Under the pieces are notes generated by a model. That model was not told the origin of the DNA, ran no database searches, and saw only the letters and a list, made by a program, of their open reading frames with translations. The translations under genes were made by a program, and so were the position numbers. Of a DNA stretch of 64,000 nt, positions 11,815 through 22,769 are shown one piece after another. The stretch is from Odontocerum albicorne (taxonomy: Eukaryota; Arthropoda; Insecta; Trichoptera; Odontoceridae): the NCBI GenBank assembly GCA_949825065.1, contig OX463848.1:28649549-28713548 (forward strand). The letters are read 5' to 3'. How positions within the stretch are numbered: position 1 is the stretch's first letter; every line of letters begins with the position of its first letter.

Positions 11815-12136
11815 AAAACCTGTATTATTTATAAAATTTATAAAATATGTATTATATATAAAATTTATTATTTAATATTAAAGATAAAATTATTTTATAT
11901 TTTATGTATATAGACTTATTTGAATAAAAATATTCATCACGAAATGTCAAAATAGAATATGGTCAACTGTCAAAATGTTTAGTTGATAAAATTTATTATT
12001 TATGAAATATGTATTAGTTATAAAATTTATGATTTAATATTAAACATAAAATTATTTTATATTTATATTATGTATATAGACTTTATAAATATTAATTACG
12101 AAACGTCAAATAGAATATGGTCAACTGTCAAAATGA
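11815..12136. repeat. tandem duplication, about 160 bp
   Basis: The very AT-rich block 11815-11976 is repeated at about 11985-12136. Both copies end in AGAATATGGTCAACTGTCAA. The second copy runs straight into the LINE-like tail at 12180-12342. Confidence 0.8.
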
Positions 12137-12179
12137 GATTCGTCTTGTCCCCGACAGGTTCGCATACATATTTCTTTTT

Positions 12180-12342
12180 GATTTAAAAAAAAAATTATAT
12201 ACACTGATATATATATATAAATAAAAATCAAATAACATTTCCGTTGACGAATATTAACTTTACTCAAAATTTCAAAGCGATCGGTAGAGAACTTCCGGAG
12301 ATTAGCTGCCTTCAATTAACGAACATTTACATTTTTATTTAT
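12180..12342 (+). mobile_element. retroposon 3' tail, LINE- or SINE-like
   Basis: The phrase around 12257-12340 (TCAAAGCGATCGGTAGAGAA, TTCCGGAGATTAGC, then ATTTTTATTTATATAGAT) resembles the 3' end shared by some insect LINEs and the SINEs that depend on them. Those tails finish in a short tandem repeat, and a (GATA)n follows here directly. No coding remnant is attached. This is resemblance from memory. Confidence 0.4.

Positions 12343-12380
<38 letters not shown>
12343..12380. repeat. (GATA)n microsatellite
   Basis: About nine uninterrupted GATA units directly follow the retroposon-like tail and are probably its terminal repeat. Confidence 0.95.
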
Positions 12381-13235
12381 GTAAGAGACTGCCTCGGACA
12401 CTATAGTTAAATTAAATCTCGTCGGAAAATCATAGTAGTTATCAAGGTGACCGTTGAACATGTAGGGGAGAAAAGGTTTCAGAAAAAACTTATAGTATAT
12501 CCATAAATTCAAATTAGATTATACGTTGAATTTTTTATGAGCCACAATTATGGTGGTATAAAAAAAGTTTCTAAGTAATGGTATATCTTATTTATGATGA
12601 ATGCTTCACATAACGTGTTACATATGTGATCTATATTTAAAATAAAATCCATGAAGTTTGACATCAATAAAAATTGATGTGATTCTTAAAAAGCGACTTA
12701 CGAAAATCTTCAATATCATCTCAACCACGCCACGTCCCTACTGGATTCATATTTTTCTTCAGATTAAGATATTAAAAATAAAATTTACGGATACTCATAT
12801 GTCGGCTATAAAGCACATTCGTTTCTGTGACCAAGATTCTATACAATGGAAACCTCCACCTAAACGACAGTGTAAAGGAGACAGATCATATGATCTGTGA
12901 AGCACTTTAATTACTTGAGTGTCACTGTGATTGACAAAAAAACATAAACGGTAAGATTCAGAAGAGATTAGGCGCTGCTTCACGGGCATTTTAGACTCTT
13001 CGCGGGCGAGTGTTTCATAATTATGACTTAACACTAAAAATCAAAACGGCAGATTTTAAACTGCGATCATGCCATTTCGATACGAATTATGGGCTTTCTA
13101 CAGACGACACATTGAAGAAATCATTTTTTTAACAGCGGCACCTTAGGCTAAAATTGAAAATTTGATGGTACCATATAGTATCAAACGGATATTTTGAACA
13201 AAGTAAACTGCTGTGATTTTAGTGTAGCGTGCTCC
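12381..13235. other. no gene seen; contains an 18-bp perfect palindrome
   Basis: Frames near 12658-13034 on both strands lack recognisable motifs. ACAGATCATATGATCTGT at 12881-12898 is a perfect palindrome. Confidence 0.5.
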
Positions 13236-13520
13236 CTCGCGTTTTTCTGGACACCTAGATTGCATGCCTAACTCCAGACTTATACGAAATATCCTCTTTG
13301 ATGAGGTGTCCTTACACCTCTTTTGCCACACGGTGGGCTACAAATGAGATATAAGGACTCAGTACAAATGAGATCAAACAGCCGCATATCTAGTCAAACG
13401 GCATTAGCTATTACTAGTTATCAGGAACTAAGTAAAGAAAAAAAACATCAACAAGCTGCAAATTCTAAGGTTTCATGCCCTGTATGCAACATAACATATA
13501 TGCCTATCACAAATTAGCGC
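13236..13520 (+). pseudogene. LINE C-terminal fragment with a CxxC finger (LINE-C)
   Basis: With one in-frame stop and a frame change, the plus strand reads GHLDCMPNSRLIRNILFDE and then LQMRYKDSVQMRS, later SCPVCN. Insect non-LTR retrotransposons often end their polymerase ORF with GH-x-x-RMP-x-x-RLP, a G-R-x-x-x-RYKD motif and a C-terminal CPxC finger, which is the order seen here. Related fragments lie at 47975-48190 and 59760-59948 on the minus strand. Endonuclease and RT domains are absent, so this is a dead 5'-truncated copy. Family placement is by motif only. Confidence 0.6.
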
Positions 13521-14205
13521 TCATAGTTATCTCCGATGGGTGAAAAGTATTCTAAAGCTAACTTTGTTCTTTTACTCGTCACGAGTATAAGGAATTTGTT
13601 TATTCAAAAATATTCAATTCTTTATAATATTGAACTTTAAACTTTAATTAATATTATATTTAAATGAAAATATATATTTTTATTAGACAAAACTAAAAAC
13701 TTGAAGATCTTGAATAATTTACTCATTGTTTTTACTATGAATATTCTATATTACCGTGCTTTTTACTATTAACTTTCATTAACAAGCATACATAAACCCC
13801 TATGGAGTTTTTGTACGTCACAGTTTTACACTGAATAATTAAAGGTCTTCAATATTGCTATGACTGGGCGGATCTTTTGGATTCAACAACCTTTCATGAA
13901 TACAAAATACTCGCAAACGTATTGGGCGTATCTCCTAAAGTAATTAGTACAAAAAATACTTTTATGTCGCAAACATGATCATATTTATGCAAATGGCCGT
14001 TTTTCATTAGAAGAAAAGTGCTCCGGCAATTACGAAAGGTGATTAGAGGCCTGAAAAGGGACGCAGATCATTAAAATGCAGATTTTTGGGGCCTTTCAAA
14101 AGGATTCGACTTGTATGGCTGTTGTGTCATTATTATTCAATATTTCTGAAGGAAAGTTTTCTGGAAAATAAATGAAAAACTTTAATATAAATATAAAAAC
14201 AAATA
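13521..14205. other. no gene seen
   Basis: AT-rich, nothing recognisable. Confidence 0.5.
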
Positions 14206-14207
14206 TA

Positions 14208-14400
14208 GACGATCTAGTACGTAAGACGCCTAACTTCCAGCTCGAAGGGTGCGGGTTCGATTCCCGTTGGAACTTTTTTTTTTTTTTAAAGTATTCCAGC
14301 CCGCATTTTCTTGTGTAACATCCTTTTGGTTGATTGAAAGAGATTGGCAAATTGAAATGTAACAAAAGTATAATAAAATATAATGCTAATTCAAACATAT
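14208..14400 (+). mobile_element. tRNA-derived SINE (SINE-A), copy 1
   Basis: The tRNA-like head carries the B box GGTTCGATTCC inside a self-complementary GCGGG..CCCGT arm, preceded by TAAGACGCCTAACTTCC (A-box side). Then come an internal T run, a body with TATTCCAGCC, and a tail TTTTGGTTGATTGAAAGAGA ending in AATAAAATAT. It is the diverged plus-strand relative of copies at 19310, 47041, 59580 and 61486. It is not a tRNA gene: there is no acceptor stem. Confidence 0.75.
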
Positions 14401-14800
14401 TTATTATAGTATGAAATTATTTAATAAATGTTATGTATGCATAGTTTGATAACTTAAAATAAATTGAGAGCATTCAAAATCAAAATGCGATTAAAGCAGT
14501 TTTCGTAATGAAAATCTTATTGTGAGAGCAATATACAGTTATTAGGAGTATTAAGTAGAATAAAAAATAAAAACAAATTCAAATTTTTGTTGATTCAATA
14601 CCAAAAACATTTAAAAAATGTTATTCAGCTTAATAAATTCAGTGTTTTAGTACATTTTTTTAAATTAAAATATTTATATCTTTTTTAATTTAAACGTTTT
14701 TTTTCCTCTTCTTCAATTTTATGAATATGGATAAAATATGTAAATTACAACATTAACATATTTCACCATCATCACTGCAAATGCATTTGCGAGAAATCAC
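14401..14800. other. no gene seen
   Basis: AT-rich spacer. Confidence 0.5.
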
Positions 14801-14804
14801 CCAA

Positions 14805-14960
14805 TCTAATGGCCGTAACCTCCACTTTCCTGTCCTTACACGTAACTTATTTTGTTGTAATATTTTAATCAGTCAGTAAAAGTGGGTTCAAATCCCGACT
14901 GGGAGCGCCTATGAGAAGTGTATTATATTTAAACGGCACTTTATAAATTTCCTTATTATT
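14805..14960 (+). mobile_element. CR1/L2-like LINE 3' tail fragment
   Basis: It shares AATCTAATGGCCGTAACC, CCTGTCCTTACAC and AAGTGGGTTCAAATCCCGA with tails at 27590-27740, 32070-32140 and 49430-49570. In the 49150-49570 copy the same tail follows a LINE C-terminal reading frame, which is why I assign it to that LINE. GGTTCAAATCC is also a good B-box, so part of the tail could derive from a tRNA-like module. Confidence 0.55.
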
Positions 14961-14999
14961 ATTATTTTTAATAGAACCAATGATGGGAGTTAGCTGCTT

Positions 15000-15312
15000 G
15001 CACGTTTTTTCCATTCCTGACAATCGGTTCACTCCTGTTTGTCGCATCCAGAGTTCGAAGTTTCCTCACATCTAACTATTTTAACTCCAGTCTACCCATT
15101 TTCCAACGACTGCTTTGCTGGTGGTATCCTGTATATTATGTAAATGCCTCAGTCATCACAGCTGAGCTATTTTATTAATTTTTGGTGCGTCATTATGAAT
15201 TGAACTAAAATATTTAATCTGAGGAGAATTTATATTTCCATGACATCGAGAACTCTTACGTCCCACTTTTTAAGTATCCAGTTTTCAGATGCATATAGTG
15301 AGTAACAGTATT
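15000..15312 (-). pseudogene. LINE reverse transcriptase C-terminal fragment
   Basis: Near 15225-15300 the minus strand reads SLYASENWILKKWDVRVL. This corresponds to the LLYGSETWxLKK segment that follows the RT catalytic domain in many insect LINEs. The rest is too degraded to follow. Confidence 0.45.
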
Positions 15313-16360
15313 TTATGCGATTTTTTTTTCATTAGAGAATATGCTAGACTTTTTAATTGATAATCAAAACACCATATATTTGCTGATGATATTCGATTGT
15401 TTATAACTTCAGTAAAGTTTACACATTAAGATATGTGATTTTGTTTCATATATAAAGTGAAATTTTATATTTTTCATTCATTCAAAGGCTATTAAGCACA
15501 AAATTACCTATGAAAATTATATTTAAATTGTATAGGTCATCCTTTCATTTAGTATTTTCAAGAAAATATATGAGGACTTCCGAGGCTTAGTTCGCGATAC
15601 GCTTTACTTCCACCCGGGGTTTTTAAATTTTATTCCCGAAACATAAATAAAAAAAGTCCAAGTTAAAAAGTTCGTTTAATAACAATTCCGTGCCTATACT
15701 AACGGTTCGAAGCATAATGGTAATGTTGTATTCCGGTACAACTCTACAATATGTTCGAGTCACCAGTAAGGATATGTTATAAGGTACCATACGAATGCAA
15801 AAAGGAAAGAAAAATAATTTTTCAATCATAAAAACGTTTCAGCTTCGGCTTAAATAAATTTCTTCAGTATAAGTGAAATAATAACTTAATATATTGTTTA
15901 TATAATATATGTATTTATATATATTACATATATACGAGTATACACATATGTGTGTGTATTGAACAAAAGGGACATATTTAAATGTACATTCAAGTTTACC
16001 GATAGTGTTTGCTGATATCTGAGCCAAACAAATTAATGCAAATTATCCAAGTAGGTATGTATTTAAGTGCTGAATTATTATTTAAGGGATGTATTGATTA
16101 ACAATTATCGAAAATACTAGGGAGACCGGAAGAGAAATAATAATAGAGAATAGGGCCAATAATATTAAATTATAAGGCACGCTCCTGTTTGATACTATGG
16201 TTCCGATTCAAATTATACGTAATTTTCTCAATTGCTAACTGTAAATACGTATATTTTATATTGTAACCATGAAATTATGTGATTTAAGGGCTGGAGGTGA
16301 AAGCTAAGCAATGATCATGAAATAATAAGACTGGCTGTATATTTCAGATTGACTGTCAAG
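15313..16360. other. no gene seen
   Basis: AT-rich. Short TA/TG-rich stretches occur at 15895-15960. Nothing coding is recognised. Confidence 0.5.
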
Positions 16361-16361
16361 T

Positions 16362-17125
16362 ATTTTGTCATTTTCATCACTATCACTTCACGTTCCTATA
16401 CGAGTAAACAGAGAGAACAAATCTCTACTTCAATTTTTTTCAAAAATTTTGAGGTGCATGGTCGCGCGGAAACGCACTGGACTTCCGTGCGGAAGGTTGT
16501 TGGTTCGAACCCCGCGCTGTGCTACTCCCCTCGAACAACACGGGTACTTTTTCTGCCTAGTGTTCGAGGGTATAAGGATACCAATGACTTAGGTATATCT
16601 ATAATTTAAAAAAAAATTCGGTCATATCTATTCTTTAAAAAAAATTTCAAAAAAATTTCATTTCCGCCATCTCGATAAACTTCGCCATGAATACTCTTCT
16701 ATGGTTAAGAAGATTATTCTCTCTTTGAGTTCGGTAGAATTAATATTTCATTGTTTTTTCTATGTTTTTCCGAGTTTCTTGTGTTTTTATTCAACTCTCA
16801 TATTTTTTTGACAATCTATCATACATTCTTTTTTTTGCGGCTGAACCATCATTATAATCTATCAATTATTTTCTTCATCTTAATCATTGCAATCTTCTTT
16901 TAGTTCGTACTCTTTACAAATTTCCTTATTCTACCACAATTTTTTTTCCACATATCATATTCGTACATAACGCAACCCTGTCATTTCTATCGCATTTATC
17001 GATATTTAATTATTCTTATATACATCGATCTTTCGCACGTCCAAGTTTTGCTTGCAAAACCAATTTTTTTACTTATATTCTATTATCATATACGAGTATG
17101 TAGTCAGTTTTGCTTCTCTTGACAT
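16362..17125 (-). pseudogene. LINE-A (RTE-like) 3' fragment, interrupted by a SINE
   Basis: 16362-16435 matches the 3' end of the LINE-A copy at 34600 (variants of CGAGTAGGCAGAGAGAACA, which on the minus strand encodes the terminal LSAYP motif). 16920-17125 matches its more upstream part (for example GTCAGTTTTGCTTCT). SINE-B at 16445-16590 lies between them. Every frame is broken by stops. It documents the order of insertion: LINE first, SINE later. Confidence 0.6.
16445..16590 (+). mobile_element. tRNA-derived SINE (SINE-B), copy 1
   Basis: GCATGGTCGCGCGGAAACGC (A-box region) and GGTTCGAACCCC (B box) form a tRNA-like head. The body is CTACTCCCCTCGAACAAC with a terminal GTTCGAGGGTATAAGGATA. 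Minus-strand relatives lie at 22335-22395 and 47705-47835, and a head fragment at 31815. There is no acceptor stem, so it is not a tRNA gene. Confidence 0.7.
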
Positions 17126-17144
17126 ATTTATTTATTTAACACTT

Positions 17145-18340
17145 TTATTGCAATACAATCTGGCGGGCTTATTGCCAGATGGCAACCTTTTTCAGCCAAC
17201 CAGACAAAAGTAAATTAAGCAAGTTACGTGGTCGCATAAATCATTGAAATGACTATCCATCCCCACGAAATCCATAAACATATACGTGAGAACATGCCCA
17301 CTAACCCCACAAAGACGGACAATCACCCGAACATTATTTTTCATATAAAGTGAGATATCATCAATCAAAAGGAAAGGAAAGGATAGTGGAGAGGAAAGGA
17401 AAAGAAAAATCAGGAATGTAACACGTTATTTTACTGACCAGAAATTAAGAGTTTTTTCAGTCGCTTCTTAAAGCATGCCAAGGACGGAGCGAGTCTTATA
17501 TTGGTTTGTAACTGATTCCAGAGTCTCACTGCATGAACAGTAAAGGACGACGTAAAGAAAGAGGAGTGGGGAACTGGAAAGGCATTGGCCTTGTTTATTG
17601 AAACAATCTCTGTTTGAGCGTAGCGCTAATCCATGATTGGAAAGACGCTGAAATTTTTTGGCGAGATAAGAGGGTGTGGCGGGACAATTAAGGATATTAT
17701 ACAATAGAGACAGTATGTGAATTTGGCGTCTATTTCTAACATTCAACCTGTTCAATGCCTTCTGATATGAAGTTATATGATCGTACTTTCGTAGGTTGAA
17801 AATAAATCTTAGACACACATTTTGAAGACGCTGTAATTTGTCCAGCTGTTCCTCTGTAACATCCATGTAACACACGTCCGCATAGTCCAGAATCGGAAAG
17901 AGCAGAGATTGTACGAGTAAAATTTTGGTTTTAGTTGGTAGGAATCTTTGCAACACTTTAAGGCAATGAAGGCTGGAGAAGATCCTTCGGCTTACCTCAT
18001 TTATTTGATCTCGCCATGAGAGAGTGTTACCTATTAGCACTCCTAGGTTTTTAACAGTTTTATGTAATGATATGATAGAGCCATCAAGTAATATTGGAGG
18101 AAGTAAGTCAGTGTTGAATTTACCGAGAAGCTGAGGGCTGCCAATGAGGATCGCTTGAGACTTCTTAGGATTTATGAGTAAGCCATGCTCCCCAGTCCAC
18201 TCCGAGATCGATTGAAGGTCCGCATTTAAATTGTTCAAAGCCGCGTGAAAGAAATTTGGAACAAAATGAATATATATCTGCAGGTTATCCACATACATAC
18301 GCCAGTCAGTAAACATAGTGCAACATATAATCAACCATTC
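17145..18340 (-). pseudogene. CR1/L2-like LINE, 5'-truncated, RT C-terminal half plus 3' UTR
   Basis: The minus frame 18334-17468 (288 residues) begins inside the RT domain. YVDN near residue 14 sits where active elements have YADD, so the catalytic aspartate pair is damaged. KKSQAILIGS, VKNLGVLIG, LDYADVCY and RKYDHIT follow in the order typical of CR1/L2-type polymerases. The natural C-terminus (AVRLWNQLQTNIRL...FKKRLKKLL) lies in the next frame and ends at 17431, so a frameshift occurred near 17610. The 3' UTR runs to about 17145 and ends in TTAAATAAATAAATA. Its last 70 bases are also the tail of SINE-A, making this family the probable source of the SINE's reverse transcriptase. Confidence 0.8.
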
Positions 18341-19025
18341 GCTTTATTGCCAACACAATTTTTCTGTCGCTAGGTATTGCGGTCGCTTGTCGATTTCTTC
18401 GACTCGAATGTTTCGTTTTTCACCCACATTATTTAGTACTTTGTTGTGATAATAATAAAACAAATCTAATTCTATAAAGCAGTGATATAGGACAACTATT
18501 CAAACGAGAGCACTTTTAGATACAATTTAAAATAATCAGTATGCCCATGATATTCCAGCACAGCAAAAGTTCATATTATATCATTGATCTATGTCTAGAC
18601 AGAGGAAAACTTAATCAGTCATCAAATGTCAGATATCTCGGACATATGTGTATTCACAGATGACGCAAAAGGTGTAGATGATACTCAAAGCCAAATAAGG
18701 GGGACTGCTGTGAAAGGAGGAATGCTGGCTTGAAGATTCAACAGATGTTCGTCTCATGTGTCCATTTATACATGCTGTAAACAGATATAACATTCGTATC
18801 GCGTGTCCATGCATACATCTGAGATGTGATAAAATTATATGGATTAATGAATGAATATAAGAAGTCAATGTAATAATGCTTTTAGTCAATTTTTCACAGA
18901 CAACCTTTCTGTAGTGGAAGCGAGATGTTTGTTGACCATAAAATGTAGAGGCCTTAATGCGACATCGCATCGAAGAGTTTTAGACTCATCTTACTGATTC
19001 CGAAAACGTAGTTATGGAAAATGTA
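18341..19025. other. no gene seen
   Basis: A 113-codon minus frame (18629-18970) has no recognisable motif and is probably chance. Confidence 0.45.
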
Positions 19026-19032
19026 TGTATCT

Positions 19033-19069
19033 TACTGAGTTTCGTCCCCAATTTTTGGGTCCTCCTCAG
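19033..19069 (-). ncRNA. hammerhead-ribozyme-like core
   Basis: Minus strand: CTGAGGA (CUGANGA core), then a stem of eight pairs closed by an AAA loop (GGACCCAA / TTGGGGAC, two of the pairs being tandem G.A), then GAAAC, loop TCA, GTA. The spacing matches a hammerhead, with stem II directly after CUGANGA, GAAA, a two-pair stem III and an NUH cleavage triplet GTA. Stem I is weak: only ATGT/ACAT beyond an internal loop. Penelope-like elements are known to carry such ribozymes. No Penelope coding remnant is recognised beside this copy. Activity is unproven. Confidence 0.45.
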
Positions 19070-19305
19070 GACATTGCTTTAAAAAATGCTATCTACAAAA
19101 TAAGCAGGAGAAAATGGGAGGAAACCAATTTTTAACACTGTAACATTTTGACAAATACGACATTGTTGTTCTTGTATATTAAGATTCAAGTTGTTTTTGA
19201 GGTGTCGTATTCCATATATTTTTTGTTATACTATCTTTTTATATAAGTGTTAGTTATTATGGTATTCGTGTAATAAGTTATATTAAATCTCCAAACGATG
19301 CCAAT
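19070..19305. other. no gene seen
   Basis: AT-rich. It may be the body of the element that carries the hammerhead-like motif, read on the minus strand. Confidence 0.35.
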
Positions 19306-19309
19306 TTTT

Positions 19310-19515
19310 GTCAATCCTAGTTGGTAAGACGCCTGTCTCCTATCTCGGAAGTTGCGGGTCCAAATCCCACTGGAACCTAGATTTTTTCAGATGGATTCCA
19401 GTCTGATTTTCACTAAAAGCTACTTTAACGTCCCTCTGGTTGGTAGGAAGAGATTTTCACATGGCCATAGTCCCACCAAGTTGTACTGTAAACAACGAAA
19501 GTGTAATACAATACA
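19310..19515 (+). mobile_element. SINE-A, copy 2
   Basis: Head CCTAGTTGGTAAGACGCCTG with B box GGGTCCAAATCCC, body GATTCCAGTCTGATTTTCAC, tail CTCTGGTTGGTAGGAAGAGA and end AAAGTGTAATACAATAC. The tail matches the 3' UTR end of the CR1/L2-like LINE at 17145-18340. Confidence 0.8.
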
Positions 19516-22334
19516 ACCTTGACACAACATTGTCAAAAGTAGTGAGTAAGTCGCATAAGAAAACATCAAATATTAATCCTACAGTCGAACTCATGTAGCC
19601 TTTTTCCTATTTTTTAAAAAGTACGAAATTCATTTATTTATTCATTTACTATCGATTTAGACCATTAAAAATGTTTAAAAAACACAAGCAAAATTCAAAG
19701 TATGTGTGAATACCCAAAATATTGTACATGATGCTACAATAAAATACATAAACTTCAAAATACTAACATGGTTCATACAATCTGCCGTTAAAAAGAAGTA
19801 CATACGTAATATCGCATTGAACAGGCCAGTGCCCAGAAGGCCCAGAGTCGTATGCCGTACAAGAAAAAAAAAATATCATTATAAAACTATTTAATACATT
19901 TCAATGGACACGTTTATATACCTCAATATACGCCTCCTCTCATATTAAAAATATCTTCCATACAAACAAAGACATGCTCAGTTTAATATAAATTAAAACC
20001 TTAATTAAAATAAAAACTGGTTAATAATTAGGTAAAATGAAAGGATAAAGTTTTATAATATTTTGAATTGTCTATAATTTTTATTTAAAAAGAAAATTTC
20101 GTCTTTAAATTTATTTTCAAAAGTTTTAATATCTCTAAGTAGTTCAACAAGTGGTTTAAGTACGACAATACTAACCTTTTAGTTGCTTTCGTGCCTTAGC
20201 AAGACAAGTGATTTTTCGGTGATTTTACCTCCTCTCTCGTAACGAATTCATTTTGTACTTAATTCAATGCGTTATATTCAAGCGTGACAGAAATTCTCCT
20301 TTATTAATTTACATTTAAAAACCCAGAAAGGTTAACCCTGTTTAAATGTTTAATCCAAAATTATGAAAACCTTACTGGGTACAAAATGGAAAATACCTTA
20401 GTCTGTGGCAACATTGGGAGCTCGAGCGTAGAATAGTGAAAAGTTGGGAGAAAGACGGCCGGAAAATGCTGGCTTTATTAGTGACTTGGGGCGTTTTGGT
20501 ACGCCGAAGTAATTATTGTGGAAAATGCCTTGTACGAACAACTAATTAGGAATTTCGGTGACTCCTAACAGCCAAGAGGGAGCTTTGTATGTAACGTGTT
20601 ACCCTATTCAATATATACTCTTTGTTGTCGCGCCTTATTGTTTTAAAACACACATTGTCAACCTTTTCGATAATTAACTTTAATTAATTCTTGCTATATT
20701 CCAAAAAAACATTAAAGTTTGTTTAAATATTTTAATATTTTATTGATTGACATTTTCTTCCTTTTAACATATAACTGTAATATTGAAAAAAAAAATGTAT
20801 TGACATCTTTCGAAAAAAAACACAACTTGGAAAATATGATGCATAAAAATACAAATTAATTGTGTGGAAAGTTAAAAAAATAACGATCTCAATGGTATAA
20901 AAAACAAAATGATCCGGTAAGAGTCTTTGTCTGGTGACAATACTTACATGCGATAGACGTGTGGAAGTGTGGTTGCCGCTTCATGTGTGGTAGTATTGCT
21001 AAGCTTGCGATTATAAACGTGTGCCTACTCCAATGACTCTAAGTTTGAAGGCTTGATTAATGGTAATGTTGTCTCCAGGCTACATTCTTCAATGTATCTG
21101 AATCACCAATTCGGAAAAGTTTAAGGGTACAATTCTAACGTCACAATGAATGATAATGTGTTTGTCACGATAGTCATTAAAAGTCTAGAAATGTTTCCTT
21201 ATATTTATGTTTTCCGGTATCGTAAAATTGATCCAGAAAATTTTTCTTCTTATCTTTTTGGACTCCAATAAATTGATTAATAAAAATATTTAAAATGACT
21301 TTTATTTTGCAGCCTAAAGAAATCTATAATAATTCAAAATTTATTCGAGTGGAAATAAAAAAACACTGTCGGAGAAAAATTGTGTTCTTCATTTAATAAA
21401 TTGTGTCCCTCCATATAATGAGAACATGTTTCACTTAAAAGTGTTCATCCGAAAGAGATAACATTTAAGTTAGTATATTACTTTCTAAAGAAAGTTGGAA
21501 ACAAGATTTCGACCGCAACTTTTAATTTACTCAATCCTCTTCATTCACCCTCGGGATTCAGAAACCATCAGTTGGTTCCAACTGGTATATAGCTTTTGCT
21601 ATAATAGGGGTGGTAAATCTACGACACAAGAGACAAAAGTGTATATTCATTACACATTCTTTGTTTGATTGTAATACACGACCTTTGATATATAGTTATT
21701 AGCACTTAAGTTTTCCCCCTTAGTTTCAATTTCGATTTTTGATTATGATGAATTATTTTTATGGTTGAAGAAAATTGTCACATAATAGATAATTAGTTAT
21801 ATGATCTTGATATAAAGTATCACAAAATTGCATTTTTTAGTTAATTTATCTACTCATCGATTCATAAATAAAAAAAATTTCATAATTTTTTTCCTTAATT
21901 TCATTAATCTTAGCAAAAATATCTAAAATATATGTTTTATTTCTTTTTAATTTTTTTTTATGAGACGTGTCAAAATTATAGATTTAAATGTGAGTTATGT
22001 CATCATATTCCTATGAAACTGTAAAAAAACAAATTTAAGAGACTTTGATCACGAAACTATTCTATATGAATATTACAAAGATTTTACAAGAAATGTTTAC
22101 AATTCATATTGTACACATTATTATTTTGATCAACAAGAAGTGCATCATGATTTACGAATATACGTTTTATACAAAATTTGTCAAAACAAACTTGTGATAC
22201 ACTTGTGTTCAATATTTGACCTAAAAACATTAATGAAAACATGTTTTCATTAACAAAACAACCATGATCAATGAACAATGCTGAAAATATACAATTAAAA
22301 CTATTTTCATAAATCTTGTATTAGGAAATTTAAA
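19516..22334. other. long AT-rich stretch, no gene recognised
   Basis: Nothing recognisable except a GC-richer island at about 20400-20550. This is open on the plus strand without an ATG for about 60 codons (20363-20547) and on the minus strand for about 40, and I cannot assign it. An acceptor-like TTTTATTTTGCAG ends near 21312, but the frame after it stops within 30 codons. Confidence 0.45.
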
Positions 22335-22395
22335 TCCTGGAATGCCTGTACCGTTCGAGGGAAGCAACATAGCGCGGGACTCGAACTATCGACTT
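22335..22395 (-). mobile_element. SINE-B fragment, copy 2
   Basis: GCCTGTACCGTTCGAGGG and AGCGCGGGACTCGAACTATC match the reverse complement of the SINE-B body and B-box region. Confidence 0.55.
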
Positions 22396-22529
22396 TTCTT
22401 GACTTTGGTTACTGTGCATAGAAGTAAAACGTACAAAGTAAAATATGATACGCGTAGACATATATAAACATTTATACATAAAATTGAAATATTAACACGG
22501 AAAAAATATTGAAAGTGGTAGAAATGCGT

Positions 22530-22735
22530 ACACTGGGGAAGTAATACACGAGGTGACAATGTAAGACCCAATATGGAATGACCATGACGCGATTAGGGAT
22601 AAATGTATACTTAAGACCGATAAAGTCTAAAGACCGTATAAAGTAAGATAGAAAAGAGTATTCTAAGATGGTTTGGACTTTTAGAAACAATGAATCAAGA
22701 AAAACTATAAAAACAAATGTATATTTTTGCTCGAG
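22530..22735 (+). pseudogene. LINE-A (RTE-like) fragment
   Basis: The block around 22555-22600 (CCCAATATGGAATGACCATG) and the later AAGATGGTTTGGACTTTTAG correspond to the segments encoding R-N-D-x-I-R and LRWFGH in the better preserved LINE-A copies at 26500 and 36030. Multiple stops. The Penelope fold-back begins 35 bases further on. Confidence 0.5.
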
Positions 22736-22769
22736 TTTTTACTGGCTGATGTATTAAGAAAGATGATAA

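Noticed and set aside
16455..16530. tRNA gene
   Set aside because: A and B boxes are good, but there is no acceptor stem or CCA-side pairing, and the same sequence with the same body recurs, so it is a SINE head. The same applies at 19310, 47221, 59756 and 61670.
21300..21400. Terminal exon after an acceptor-like TTTTATTTTGCAG
   Set aside because: The 28-codon frame that follows is AT-rich and no longer than chance. No other gene evidence nearby.
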